A DNA stretch of 64,000 nt from DASTFP01 sp963816855 (GTDB taxonomy: Bacteria; Verrucomicrobiota; Verrucomicrobiia; Chthoniobacterales; Terrimicrobiaceae): contig CAWFMA010000003.1 in NCBI GenBank assembly GCA_963816855.1, positions 248,001 to 312,000 of the forward strand, given 5' to 3'. The translations under genes and the position numbers were made by a program. The notes below the pieces were generated by a model, which was not told the DNA's origin, did not search any database, and saw only the letters and a list, made by a program, of their open reading frames with translations. This document shows positions 57,120 to 64,000 of the stretch, piece by piece (within the stretch, counting starts at the first letter, position 1; each line of letters starts with the position of its first letter).

Positions 57120-57787
57120 GGCAACGCCCGCAATGGGGAGTGCCCACGGTTTGCAATGGCTGTCTCCATCCCCACCTGTACGCGCTGGTGGCCGACGGGC
57201 TGTTTGCGCGTTCGGGGGTCTTCCACGTCATGCCCGAGACCGGTCTCAAGCCCTTGGAGGAACTCTTCCGCGCACGGGTGATCAGTTTCTGGTCGAGAAG
57301 TCGCTGCTGCCGCCCGAGCCGGCCAGGATGCTGCGAGGCTGGGTTCACTCGGGCTTCAACGTCCACCGCGGACGCCGGGTGCTCTCCCGCGAGCGCGAGG
57401 ACATGGAACGGCTCGCCCAATATATCATCCGCAACCCCTTTTCGGTCGAAAAGATGCGGGCAAGCGAGCCGGGCCCGGCTTCGGCATCCGGATCGATCCT
57501 CTACCGCTCCGGCATGAACATTCTAAGAAGTGGGCGAGTTGATCAAGAAGGTGTGGGAGGCCGACCCGCTGCGGTGCCTGAAGTGTTTAGGGGAAATGCG
57601 CATCGTTTCGCTCATCGACCAGGAGGATGTCATCGAGCGCATCCTGCACCATCTCGGGCTCTGGCAAGAGGGGGTGCGCGTGCATTCCGGCACCGACTCG
57701 CCGGGCGAAACGACCCTCGATCCGTGGCTCGACGACCCCTTCCCCCACTACGAAACCGAACCGGTCGTGGCGTTCTCCGCCACCTGA
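57120..57787 (+). pseudogene. IS91-family transposase remnant
   Basis: Pieces in three frames belong to one Y2-type rolling-circle transposase: HLYALVADGLFARSGVFHVM, PETGLKPLEELFRARVI; then FLVEKSLLPPEPARMLRGWV, HSGFNVHRGRRVLSREREDM, ERLAQYIIRNPFSVEKM, SILYRSGMN; then a deletion of the catalytic Tyr region and GELIKKVWEADPLRCLKCLG, EMRIVSLIDQEDVIERILHH. The end DPWLDDPFPHYETEPV is the normal C-terminus. IS91 elements move by rolling-circle and can carry neighbouring genes along. Confidence 0.85.
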
Positions 57788-58059
57788 AACGTCCGGCAGC
57801 GCCCGAGTGCGCCTCTCGCTCCCCTTGTTCAGCGGCCCCCAGCCCTCCGGCGGCAGCTGTGTTTGACTTCCGGCCCACTTTTGTCACTCGGCGCCCGTGG
57901 AAACCCAATTTCCTCTCAGTTCGAGATCCGACGCCGACTTGGTCACGCCCATGCTCCTCCACCGGCAACGTGCCGGTCCGCCGGTCATAGTGCCGGGAGA
58001 AATCCGACTGCAGTCGCCGGCATAAATGCTGCTCGTCCAACATACAGCAAGCGAACCCC

Positions 58060-59034
58060 ATGGAGCGAGCAGCGCGCATTCACGAGTACGGTCCTGCCGA
58101 AGTGCTTCGGATCGAGCCCATCGCGGTCCGGCCACCTGGCCCGGGCGAGGCGCTGATTCGGCATACAGCGATCGGTCTGAACTTCGTCGAGGTCTACTTC
58201 CGTCGCGGCTCATTCCGCGTCCCGGAGCTACCTGCGATCCTTGGCAACGAGGGTGCCGGCATCGTCGAGGTCATCGGTCCAGGCGTCAGCACGGTGTCGG
58301 TTGGTGATCGGGTGGCGTATGCCGATGGACCGCTCGGCGCTTACGCCACGGCACGGCTCTATCCAGCCGATCGCCTGATTCGCATCCCCGATGCGATCAG
58401 CGATGCACAAGCCGCGGCTTCGTTCCTGCGTGGCGTGACGGCTCGCATGCTGTTGAAAGAAGTGGTGCCGCTTCGCCCTGGCGACACAGTCCTCTTTCAT
58501 GCAGCGGCGGGAGGAGTAGGGCAGCTATTCGCGCAGTGGGCGCGCACCGAAGGAATTCGAGTGATTGGCACCGTGTCGAACCGGGCTAAGGCGGAGGCTG
58601 CGCGAGCCGCAGGCTGCATCGAAGTCATCGACTACAGCAAGGAGGACTTCGTCCAGCGTGTTCATGCCATCACTGCAGGCGAAGGTGTGGCAGCAGTCTA
58701 CGACTCGATTGGTGCAGACACGTTTCTAAAGTCACTGCAGACGCTGCGACCTCGCGGCGCGCTGGTCGCATTCGGTAAGGCATCCGGCGATCCACCGCCG
58801 ATCGATCCATTCTTGCTGGCGCCGAAGTCACTCTACATCACCTGGCCGATCCGGCCGACCTACACCGAGCGACGTGAGCAGTTGGAGGCTGCAGCGGCAG
58901 ACCTCTTCGATGCGATACAACGTGGCGTGCTAGATGTCGGCCCCGCTCGCAGCTACAAGCTCGACGACATCGTCACTGCGCACCGCGATCTGGAAAGCCG
59001 CTCGATCACCGGCGCTGCTGTCATCTACCCATAG
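58060..59034 (+). CDS. NADPH:quinone oxidoreductase (zinc-free MDR)
   Basis: A complete 324-residue medium-chain reductase of the quinone oxidoreductase (QOR) type. The N-terminal GroES-like domain has GLNFVEVYFRRG and LGNEGAGIVEVIG; no zinc ligands are present. The Rossmann motif is AAAGGVG (148-154), and the C-terminus AHRDLESRSITGAAVIYP is typical. It reduces quinones with NADPH by one or two electrons and protects against quinone stress. It begins about 270 bp after the IS91 remnant and opens a block with proteobacterial flavour. Confidence 0.93.
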   Translation: MERAARIHEYGPAEVLRIEPIAVRPPGPGEALIRHTAIGLNFVEVYFRRGSFRVPELPAILGNEGAGIVEVIGPGVSTVSVGDRVAYADGPLGAYATARLYPADRLIRIPDAISDAQAAASFLRGVTARMLLKEVVPLRPGDTVLFHAAAGGVGQLFAQWARTEGIRVIGTVSNRAKAEAARAAGCIEVIDYSKEDFVQRVHAITAGEGVAAVYDSIGADTFLKSLQTLRPRGALVAFGKASGDPPPIDPFLLAPKSLYITWPIRPTYTERREQLEAAAADLFDAIQRGVLDVGPARSYKLDDIVTAHRDLESRSITGAAVIYP

Positions 59035-59150
59035 CGACCCGCATCTCGACAATGCTGTCGAACATCTCCGGAGCGCCTCTCCAGTAGAAGATGGCTTGCT
59101 TGCCCGTCATACGTTCGGGCAGCAGATCGTAGGGATAGGTGGAATCCGTG

Positions 59151-59471
59151 CTACAAGCGTCGGCTCGGATTCGACGAAACTCCCATATAGTCTAACTGCT
59201 CGGCAGTCAGCATCAGCAAGTCGCGCTCTCGTCGTATCTTCGCGCGGGCAAGAAATGCGAAAGCAGTCGTCATCGCCCGCTGCCACTCGATGTGATGTGT
59301 TGCCAACGATTCAATCCACGCATACTCGACCCGTTCGACGACGGCAGGCTCGATTGCTTCGCTCGTGAACGTGGTCACGCCGTCACCCAGTGGTGATTCG
59401 ACGCAGGCGAACACATCGCCGGGTGCGGTGAAACTCTTGATCGCAGCATCGCCGGATGGCGCCATCGACAT
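59151..59471 (-). CDS. Hypothetical protein, DUF1127-like tail
   Basis: A 106-residue protein divergent from the SnoaL-like gene 16 bp away. The middle reads VEYAWIESLATHHIEWQRAM, and the end RRERDLLMLTAEQLDYMGVS resembles the R-x-x-R-x-L-x-x-L-x-x-x-x-L-x-D-x-G pattern of DUF1127 tails. The N-terminal 40 residues are Thr/Ser/Val-rich. Function unknown. Moderate support from the tail pattern. Confidence 0.45.
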   Translation of the reverse strand: MSMAPSGDAAIKSFTAPGDVFACVESPLGDGVTTFTSEAIEPAVVERVEYAWIESLATHHIEWQRAMTTAFAFLARAKIRRERDLLMLTAEQLDYMGVSSNPSRRL

Positions 59472-59487
59472 GGCACGAGTGTACGCG

Positions 59488-59865
59488 ATGAATGTCCAGG
59501 AGCAGATCGAACGAACCCGGCAGGTGATCCATCGCTACTTCAGCGAGGTGTGGAACGAAGGCAGGCTGCAGGTGCTGGACGAACTGCTCACGCCCGATTA
59601 CATCAATCACAGTCCCAGTACATCGGATCCGGAACGTGGCCCGCGGGGTTTGAAACCGATCGTGGCGGCCATGCGCGTTGGCATCCCCGATCTGCACTAC
59701 ACCATCCTCGATGCTGTATTGGAGCCAGACAAGGCAGCAGTCCACGTGCGTCTGACTGGCACTCACACCGGCGAGTTGTTTGGCATGGCACCGACGAATC
59801 GCTCGATCGATGTCCGGCAAATGCGGATCGAATGGCTGCGCGATGGGCGGATCTGCGAGCACTGA
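59488..59865 (+). CDS. SnoaL-like / ester-cyclase-type protein
   Basis: A 125-residue protein of the NTF2-like fold. It reads QEQIERTRQVIHRYFSEVWN, EGRLQVLDELLTPDYINHSP and GTHTGELFGMAPTNRSIDVR, with the helix-plus-sheet order of SnoaL-like polyketide cyclases and ester cyclase proteins. ATG 59488 is chosen because the family start (EQIERTRQVI) follows; the longer frame upstream overlaps the divergent gene. The exact reaction cannot be predicted. Confidence 0.8.
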   Translation: MNVQEQIERTRQVIHRYFSEVWNEGRLQVLDELLTPDYINHSPSTSDPERGPRGLKPIVAAMRVGIPDLHYTILDAVLEPDKAAVHVRLTGTHTGELFGMAPTNRSIDVRQMRIEWLRDGRICEH

Positions 59866-59911
59866 CGGATTACGCAGGAGCTCGATCTGTTGCGTCAACT
59901 CGGCCTCGACG

Positions 59912-60597
59912 GTGCGGCGGGATCGGGCGATCCGACTCGTGGTTTTGCTCCTCATCCCGGCTATGCAGGTGGCGGTGGTGCGATTCATCAATCCTCCGTT
60001 GACGCTGCCGATGTTAATCGATCAGGGCGGCGCGATGTTCTCAAGAGCGCCAAAGCCTGCGCTCCTCTACCGCTGGACCGATTTGCCGCAGATTCCTGAG
60101 ATGTTCCTGGAGCACCTTTGGATATCGCAAGATGAGCGATTCTTCCAGCACGAGGGCTTTGACTGGAAGGAGATGGAACTCGCCTTGAAAGAAGCGGAGC
60201 GGAAAGGGGAAACCGTTCGTGGAGCTTCCACGATCACGAATCAATGTGCCCGGTCGATTTTTCTTTGGCAGGGCCGTTCCTGGATCAGGAAAGGACTGGA
60301 ATCGGTACTACACGATCTGGATGGAGGCGCTGTTGCCGAAGCGGCGCATCCTGGAACTGTATGCGAACGTGATCGAGATGGGACGCGGGATCTACGGGGT
60401 CGAAGCTGCCTCGCAGCATTATTTCGGCGTCAGCTCGCACGGTTTGACGCGGGGGGCAGTCGGCCATGCTGGCGGCAGTCCTGCCGAATCCGAAGGGCTG
60501 GGATCCGGCGAAGCCGAGCAGGATATTGCGTTGGCGCCAGCAACGTATTTTGCGCCGTGAACAGAGCGCGAACTTCCCCGAGCAGTTGCTTCGGTGA
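59912..60597 (+). pseudogene. mtgA: Monofunctional peptidoglycan transglycosylase, two frameshifts
   Basis: Three frames make one MtgA of about 228 residues. The membrane anchor RLVVLLLIPAMQVAVVRFIN is followed by PPLTLPMLI. The glycosyltransferase-51 domain shows ISQDERFFQHEGFDWKEME with the catalytic Glu in EDxxFxxHxG style, and RGASTITNQCARSIFLWQGR. Frame 2 continues YYTIWMEALLPKRRILELYA, NVIEMGRGIYGVEAASQHYF; frame 3 ends SAMLAAVLPNPKGWDPAKPS and FPEQLLR. Shifts occur near 60302 (GG for G) and near 60450 (six G for five). GTG 59912 is the likely start. Family members polymerise lipid II into glycan strands. Confidence 0.85.
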
Positions 60598-60633
60598 GGC
60601 GCGGGACGCCATGTAATCTAACGTTACCCCAAA

Positions 60634-61458
60634 ATGATTGTTCACCTTGTCGACGGCACCTACGAGCTCTTCCGTCACTTCTACGGCCTGCGCCGGTTCA
60701 ACAAAGGCGTGGACCGCCCCTACGGCGCCGTCGTCGGCGTGCTGCAGACCGTCCTCCAAATGATCGAGAACGGCGACACGTATCTCGGCGTCGCCACCGA
60801 CCACGTGATCGAGTCGTTTCGCAATCGGCTTTGGGCGGACTACAAGACCGGCGCCGGCATCGAGCCCGCGCTGCTCGCGCAGTTCCATCCCCTCGAGGAG
60901 GCGCTCGCGGCGATGGGCGTTGTCGTCTGGCCGATGATCGAGCTCGAAGCCGATGATGCACTCTCTTCGGCCGCGCACCTCGCGTCCGAGGACGAAGAGG
61001 TCCAGAAAGTCGCCATCTGGACGCCCGATAAGGATCTGGCGCAATGCGTGCGAGGTACGCGCGTGGTGCAGATCGACGGCCGGCGCAAAGCCATTCGCGA
61101 TGCCGCTGGGATACGCGAAAGGTTCGGCGTCGATCCCCCGCTCATTCCGGACCTGCTCGCGCTCGTGGGCGATGCGGCCGACGGCTTTCCCGGCATCCCT
61201 GGAATCGGCGCCAAGACGGCCGCCCAGCTTTTGAACCGCTACGGTCGGATCGAAAACTTTCCGCCGAAAGTTCTCGGCAAACAGCGCGATCTCGCGCTGC
61301 TCTTCAAGAATCTCGCGACGCTACGCACCGATGCGCCACTCTTCGACACTGCCGCGACACTGCACTGGCGCGGTGCGACATCAGGATTCGCGGCATGGGC
61401 GGATCGGATGGAAGCGCCGCGGCTACTCGAGCGTTGCGAAAAGGCTGCGGCCCGATGA
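60634..61458 (+). CDS. 5'-3' exonuclease / flap endonuclease (PIN-type)
   Basis: A complete 274-residue stand-alone flap-type exonuclease, like the N-terminal domain of DNA polymerase I. Metal-binding acidic residues are visible in MIVHLVDGTYELFR, MIELEADDALSSAA and WTPDKDLAQCV. The helix-hairpin-helix motif reads GDAADGFPGIPGIGAKTAAQLL. It removes RNA primers or 5' flaps. It stands alone here, with no polymerase gene. Opposite-strand long frames are shadows. ATG 60634. Confidence 0.92.
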   Translation: MIVHLVDGTYELFRHFYGLRRFNKGVDRPYGAVVGVLQTVLQMIENGDTYLGVATDHVIESFRNRLWADYKTGAGIEPALLAQFHPLEEALAAMGVVVWPMIELEADDALSSAAHLASEDEEVQKVAIWTPDKDLAQCVRGTRVVQIDGRRKAIRDAAGIRERFGVDPPLIPDLLALVGDAADGFPGIPGIGAKTAAQLLNRYGRIENFPPKVLGKQRDLALLFKNLATLRTDAPLFDTAATLHWRGATSGFAAWADRMEAPRLLERCEKAAAR

Positions 61459-61576
61459 CGGTGGGCTTCTAGCGCTGGGACCCAACTTCAAGCCGCTAAG
61501 CTGCGACGTGACTAGTTGGCGTGACAGGAAAATGCGGGGGCATCATTTCTTCGGATTCTTCATTCATTAATAGGAG

Positions 61577-62464
61577 ATGACCATGCCCTACGTCACCGAA
61601 GACAACCTTACCGACGTCGCGTTGGAGCGCTGCAAGGACATCCCCGATCCGCGCCTGCGGCAAATCATGCAGTCGCTGATCAAGCACGTGCATGGCTTCG
61701 TGCGCGAGATCGAGCCGACGCAGCAGGAATGGGCGACCGCGATCGATTGGCTCACCCGCACCGGCAAGCTGTGCTCGCAAAAGCGGCAGGAATTCATCCT
61801 CGCCTCCGACGTGCTGGGCGTGAGCATGCTGGTCGACGCCATCAACAATCGCCGCCCGAGCGGCGCGACCCCGAGCACGGTCGAAGGGCCGTTCCACGTG
61901 CCCAACGCGCCCCCCGATCGCGAACGGCGGCGACATGGCGAAGGGGGCGCCGGGCACTGCGTGCTTCATCACGGGCACGGTTCGCGGCCTCGACGGCGAA
62001 CCGGTCGCCGGCGCGGTGCTCGATCTCTGGCAGACCGACGGCGAAGGGCTGTACGAGGGCATGCGCGACGCCACCGGCCCGTGGATGCGCGGCTCTACCG
62101 CACGCAGGCTGACGGCAGCTACGCCATCCGCACCGTCGCGCCGATCGGCTACACCATCCCGATGAACGGCACAGTGGGCAAGCTGGTTGAGCGCACCAAT
62201 ATTAGCCACATGCGGCCCGCCCACATCCACTTCGCCATCAGCGCGCCCGGCTACCATGGCTGCGTCACCCATCTGTTCGGGCGCGGCGACGAGTTCATCG
62301 AGACCGACGTGGTCTACGGCGTGAAGGAGCCGCCGATCGTCGATTTCGTCGAGCGGCCCCCGAGCAAGGCGCCGACCGGCGAGGTGGTCTCTACGCCGTT
62401 CTACGAGATCAGGTACGACTTCGTGCTGCAGAAGGCGGCAGCGGCTCTCGCCGCGGCGGAGTAA
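61577..62464 (+). pseudogene. Intradiol ring-cleavage dioxygenase with two compensating frameshifts
   Basis: The open frame (295 residues) starts and ends as an intradiol dioxygenase: DPRLRQIMQSLIKHVHGFVR, QEWATAIDWLTRTGKLCSQK, STVEGPFHVPNAPP; then IGYTIPMNGTVGKLVERTNI, MRPAHIHFAISAPGYHGCVT, HLFGRGDEF. Between about 61918 and 62091 the family sequence lies in another frame (MAKGAPGTACFITGTVRGLD, GAVLDLWQTDGEGLYEG). One base is extra in a C run at 61913-61918 and one C is missing near 62091. The four Fe(III) ligands (Tyr, Tyr, His, His) are present: DLWQTD...Y and RPAHIHF region. Hydroxyquinol or catechol 1,2-dioxygenase are both possible. Confidence 0.85.
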
Positions 62465-62574
62465 AAAACGCCCCGGCAGCGCGTATTTCGCCCGCCCCGC
62501 TTTTCTCATAGACAACGTTTGACTCGGTCAAACGGTCCCCGGGTGTCCGGTCATCTCGCCTTTACTCGGCGGAC

Positions 62575-62866
62575 GTGTCCTGGTCCATACAAGCTGCAGA
62601 CCCGGAGTCCTCTCCGCCCACGACAGGGCAGCAGGCAAAGAAACCCAACATCGTCATGCTTATGACCGACGACACTGGCTGGAACGATTTCGGCTGCTAT
62701 TCGGGAGGAGGCGCGGCCCTCGGCCATCCGACGCCGAACATCGATCGGATCGCCAAGGAAGGCGCCATGTTCCCGAACTGGTACGGTCAGGCCAACTGCA
62801 CGGCTGGCCGCGCCTCTTTCATCACCGGGCGTATCCCCATCCGCTCGGCGCTCTCAATCGTCTGCC
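62575..62866 (+). pseudogene. Arylsulfatase N-terminal fragment
   Basis: The frame reads KKPNIVMLMTDDTGWNDFGC, HPTPNIDRIAKEGAMFPNWY, then CTAGRASFITGR. DD...G and the formylglycine site C-x-A-x-R (CTAGR) are those of type I sulfatases. About 90 of 500 residues remain. After IPIRSALSIV at about 62866 the DNA becomes the reverse strand of an NmrA-like gene. The start of the frame has no clear signal peptide. Confidence 0.8.
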
Positions 62867-63301
62867 GCACGTGCACCACGGCAGACCGGACCAGTTCAGC
62901 GCCTGCTCGGAGAGCCAGTGCAGCTTGTGCTGCGGGCTCACCGTGGTCTCGGTAATGCTCATTTGTGCGAGCGTCATCTGCGACATATTGATGAACGCCT
63001 TCACGCCGTGATGCTTCGCCACTGCCGCCGCGTTGACCGTCGCAGCCAGATAGGCATCCGAAACCGACATGCCGAAGTACATCGTCTCGCAGCCGGCAAT
63101 CACCCTACGCAGCGAGTCGAGATCGAGCAGGTCGCCGACGACGACCTCCGCACCCATGTCGCGCAACGCCTGCGCGCGCTCGTCTTCATTCCGCACCATC
63201 GCGCGCACCGTTTTGCCTTGCTTCAACAGCAGTTCGGTGACCGTGCGTCCTACCGCGCCGACTCGGCCCGCCGCGCCGGTGACCAGAATGGAGTTTCCCA
63301 T
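62867..63301 (-). pseudogene. NmrA-like NAD(P)-binding protein, C-terminally truncated
   Basis: From ATG 63301 it reads MGNSILVTGAAGRVGAVGRT, the GxxGxxG of an atypical SDR (NmrA/HSCARG type), then VRAMVRNEDERAQALRDMGA, EVVVGDLLDLDSLRRVIAGC and HKLHWLSEQALNWSGLPW. After LNWSGLP the sequence is lost at the junction with the sulfatase fragment; about half the protein remains. Family members sense NADP or reduce quinones. Confidence 0.8.
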
Positions 63302-63326
63302 GTTTCTCCTCGATGCGTTTTGCTCC

Positions 63327-63920
63327 TTACGCAAAGGGTTCCAGTTTGGACAAAACGGTTGGGAGAAATTCCGCAACCGTAGGATGAATATGCATTGCGT
63401 GCTGTATAATCGTATACGGCGCCTTCGCATACATGACGTCCAGCAAAACGTGAACTACTTCATCGCCTCCGACCCCAAGAATCGCGGCACCAACAATATG
63501 TTTTGTTTCGGCATCAACCGAGATTTTGATAAAACCTTGCGTCTCACCTTTCTCAACGGCCCGGCCCACCCGGCTCATCGGAAGTTTCGCCGCGAGGGCA
63601 GCGCGCCCAGACTTCCGTATTTCGTCGTCCGTCATGCCGCATCGGCCGAGCGGCGGATCTGTAAACAAAGCATACGTCTGGATTCGGTCTGACACGCGGC
63701 GATCGTCTGCGTTGAGGAGATTATCGGCGACGATCTGATGGTCGTTGTATGAAGTATGCGTAAAGGCGCCGCGGCCGTTGCAGTCACCCAGGGCCCAGAT
63801 GCCTTTTGTCGGCTTGCAGGACTTCATCGTTGACCACGACCGTGCTGGGCGAATCAAATCGGGCGTGGATCGGCATGTCTGAAAACTACCGTCAGCGTCG
63901 ACCTGCCGCGCGCAGGACAC
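63327..63920 (-). pseudogene. Pyridine nucleotide-disulfide oxidoreductase, C-terminal half
   Basis: The minus strand reads GIWALGDCNGRGAFTHTSYN, the second FAD-binding motif, then the dimerisation domain: TYALFTDPPLGRCGMTDDEI, GETQGFIKISVDAETKHIVG, AAILGVGGDEVVHVLLDVMY and HIHPTVAEFLPTVL, where the His-x-His-Pro is the base of mercuric-reductase/dihydrolipoamide-dehydrogenase types. The N-terminal FAD and NAD domains are missing upstream of about 63870, where the frame also shifts. It ends 26 bp before the NmrA start on the same strand. Confidence 0.8.
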
Positions 63921-64000
63921 GTAGTGCTAAAAGCTGAAAAATAGACCGCTCAACTATTGAGGTGATTCGTGCCTCGGCTTCACTTTCCCCTGGGAATGAA

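Noticed and set aside
60430..61044. Minus-strand frame opposite the exonuclease
   Set aside because: Antisense to conserved exonuclease motifs; composition typical of a shadow frame.
61496..62515. Long minus-strand frame opposite the dioxygenase (339 codons)
   Set aside because: High-GC shadow frame; the plus strand carries recognisable dioxygenase sequence throughout.
1..64000. CRISPR arrays, rRNA genes, complete tRNA genes, replication origin
   Set aside because: No regularly spaced repeats, no rRNA-like sequence, only one tRNA half, and no cluster of DnaA-box-like repeats was seen.

Overview
The window looks like chromosome of a soil bacterium. The best guess is Verrucomicrobiota or a similar soil phylum, judging from the DUF4082 / N,N-dimethylformamidase-like secreted proteins, the DUF7009-type protein beside modA, the GH36 enzyme and the mix of insertion sequences. 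This is inferred from gene content alone and is not firm. Gene density is low. Intact genes sit among many gene remnants and transposon scars, so this is a decaying accessory region rather than a core operon region.

Layout. 0-2 kb: remnants of FixJ-type receivers and a cyclase C-terminus, split by a complete IS1595-family element with 8-bp target duplications, followed by an intact single-domain receiver. 2.4-11 kb: two very large sensor histidine kinases with related FixL-like transmitter ends. One is fused to a Ser/Thr pseudokinase and an AAA ATPase; the other starts with a receiver and carries GAF and PAS domains. 11-20 kb: small hypothetical genes, a STAS anti-anti-sigma-like protein, a LysR remnant, a beta-hydroxyacid dehydrogenase, a modA remnant and a membrane cNMP-binding protein. 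20.7-26 kb: secreted DUF4082 proteins. 26.1-27.9 kb: two hairpin elements that share a conserved 37-nt core but have unrelated, self-complementary outer stems, flanking unrecognised genes. 28.3-32 kb: a lipoprotein, an enolase remnant and an intact alpha-galactosidase. 32.4-35.4 kb: a signalling-ATPase pseudogene hit by a TA-flanked MITE, which was then hit by an IS1380-family element.

35.5-40.8 kb: a nucleotidyltransferase-like protein, then a decaying molybdate locus (modC fragment, frameshifted modB, intact modA, DUF7009 protein, modE fragment, mop). Next to it, a fragment of a molybdopterin nitrate reductase is fused tail-to-tail to a truncated FAD oxidoreductase, and a guanine deaminase pseudogene follows. 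41-48 kb: pseudogenes (peroxiredoxin, MFS, MerR, ISL3 transposase, TPR protein, integrase), an intact alpha/beta hydrolase, a vapBC pair, and a divergent SDR/ArsR pair with a clear operator dyad. 48.5-54.5 kb: a UvrD-like helicase, an HpcH/HpaI aldolase pseudogene with an IS256-family element just upstream, and a cytochrome P450. 55-58 kb: a small protein, a 3' half of a tRNA-Thr-like sequence, a membrane protein and an IS91-family remnant. 58-64 kb: a block with a different, proteobacterial flavour (quinone oxidoreductase, SnoaL-like protein, MtgA, 5'-3' exonuclease, intradiol dioxygenase, sulfatase fragment, NmrA-like protein, disulfide oxidoreductase fragment).

Two processes overlap. Some genes are truly broken: deletions, nonsense codons, insertions with target duplications. 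Others are complete except for single-base frameshifts, several of them in homopolymers and in one case two compensating shifts in one gene. Those look more like base-calling errors and should be checked before the genes are called dead. The most unusual signals are the paired hairpin elements at 26.2 and 27.8 kb and the 41-bp repeat that interrupts two unrelated transposase genes at 45.5 and 51.9 kb.
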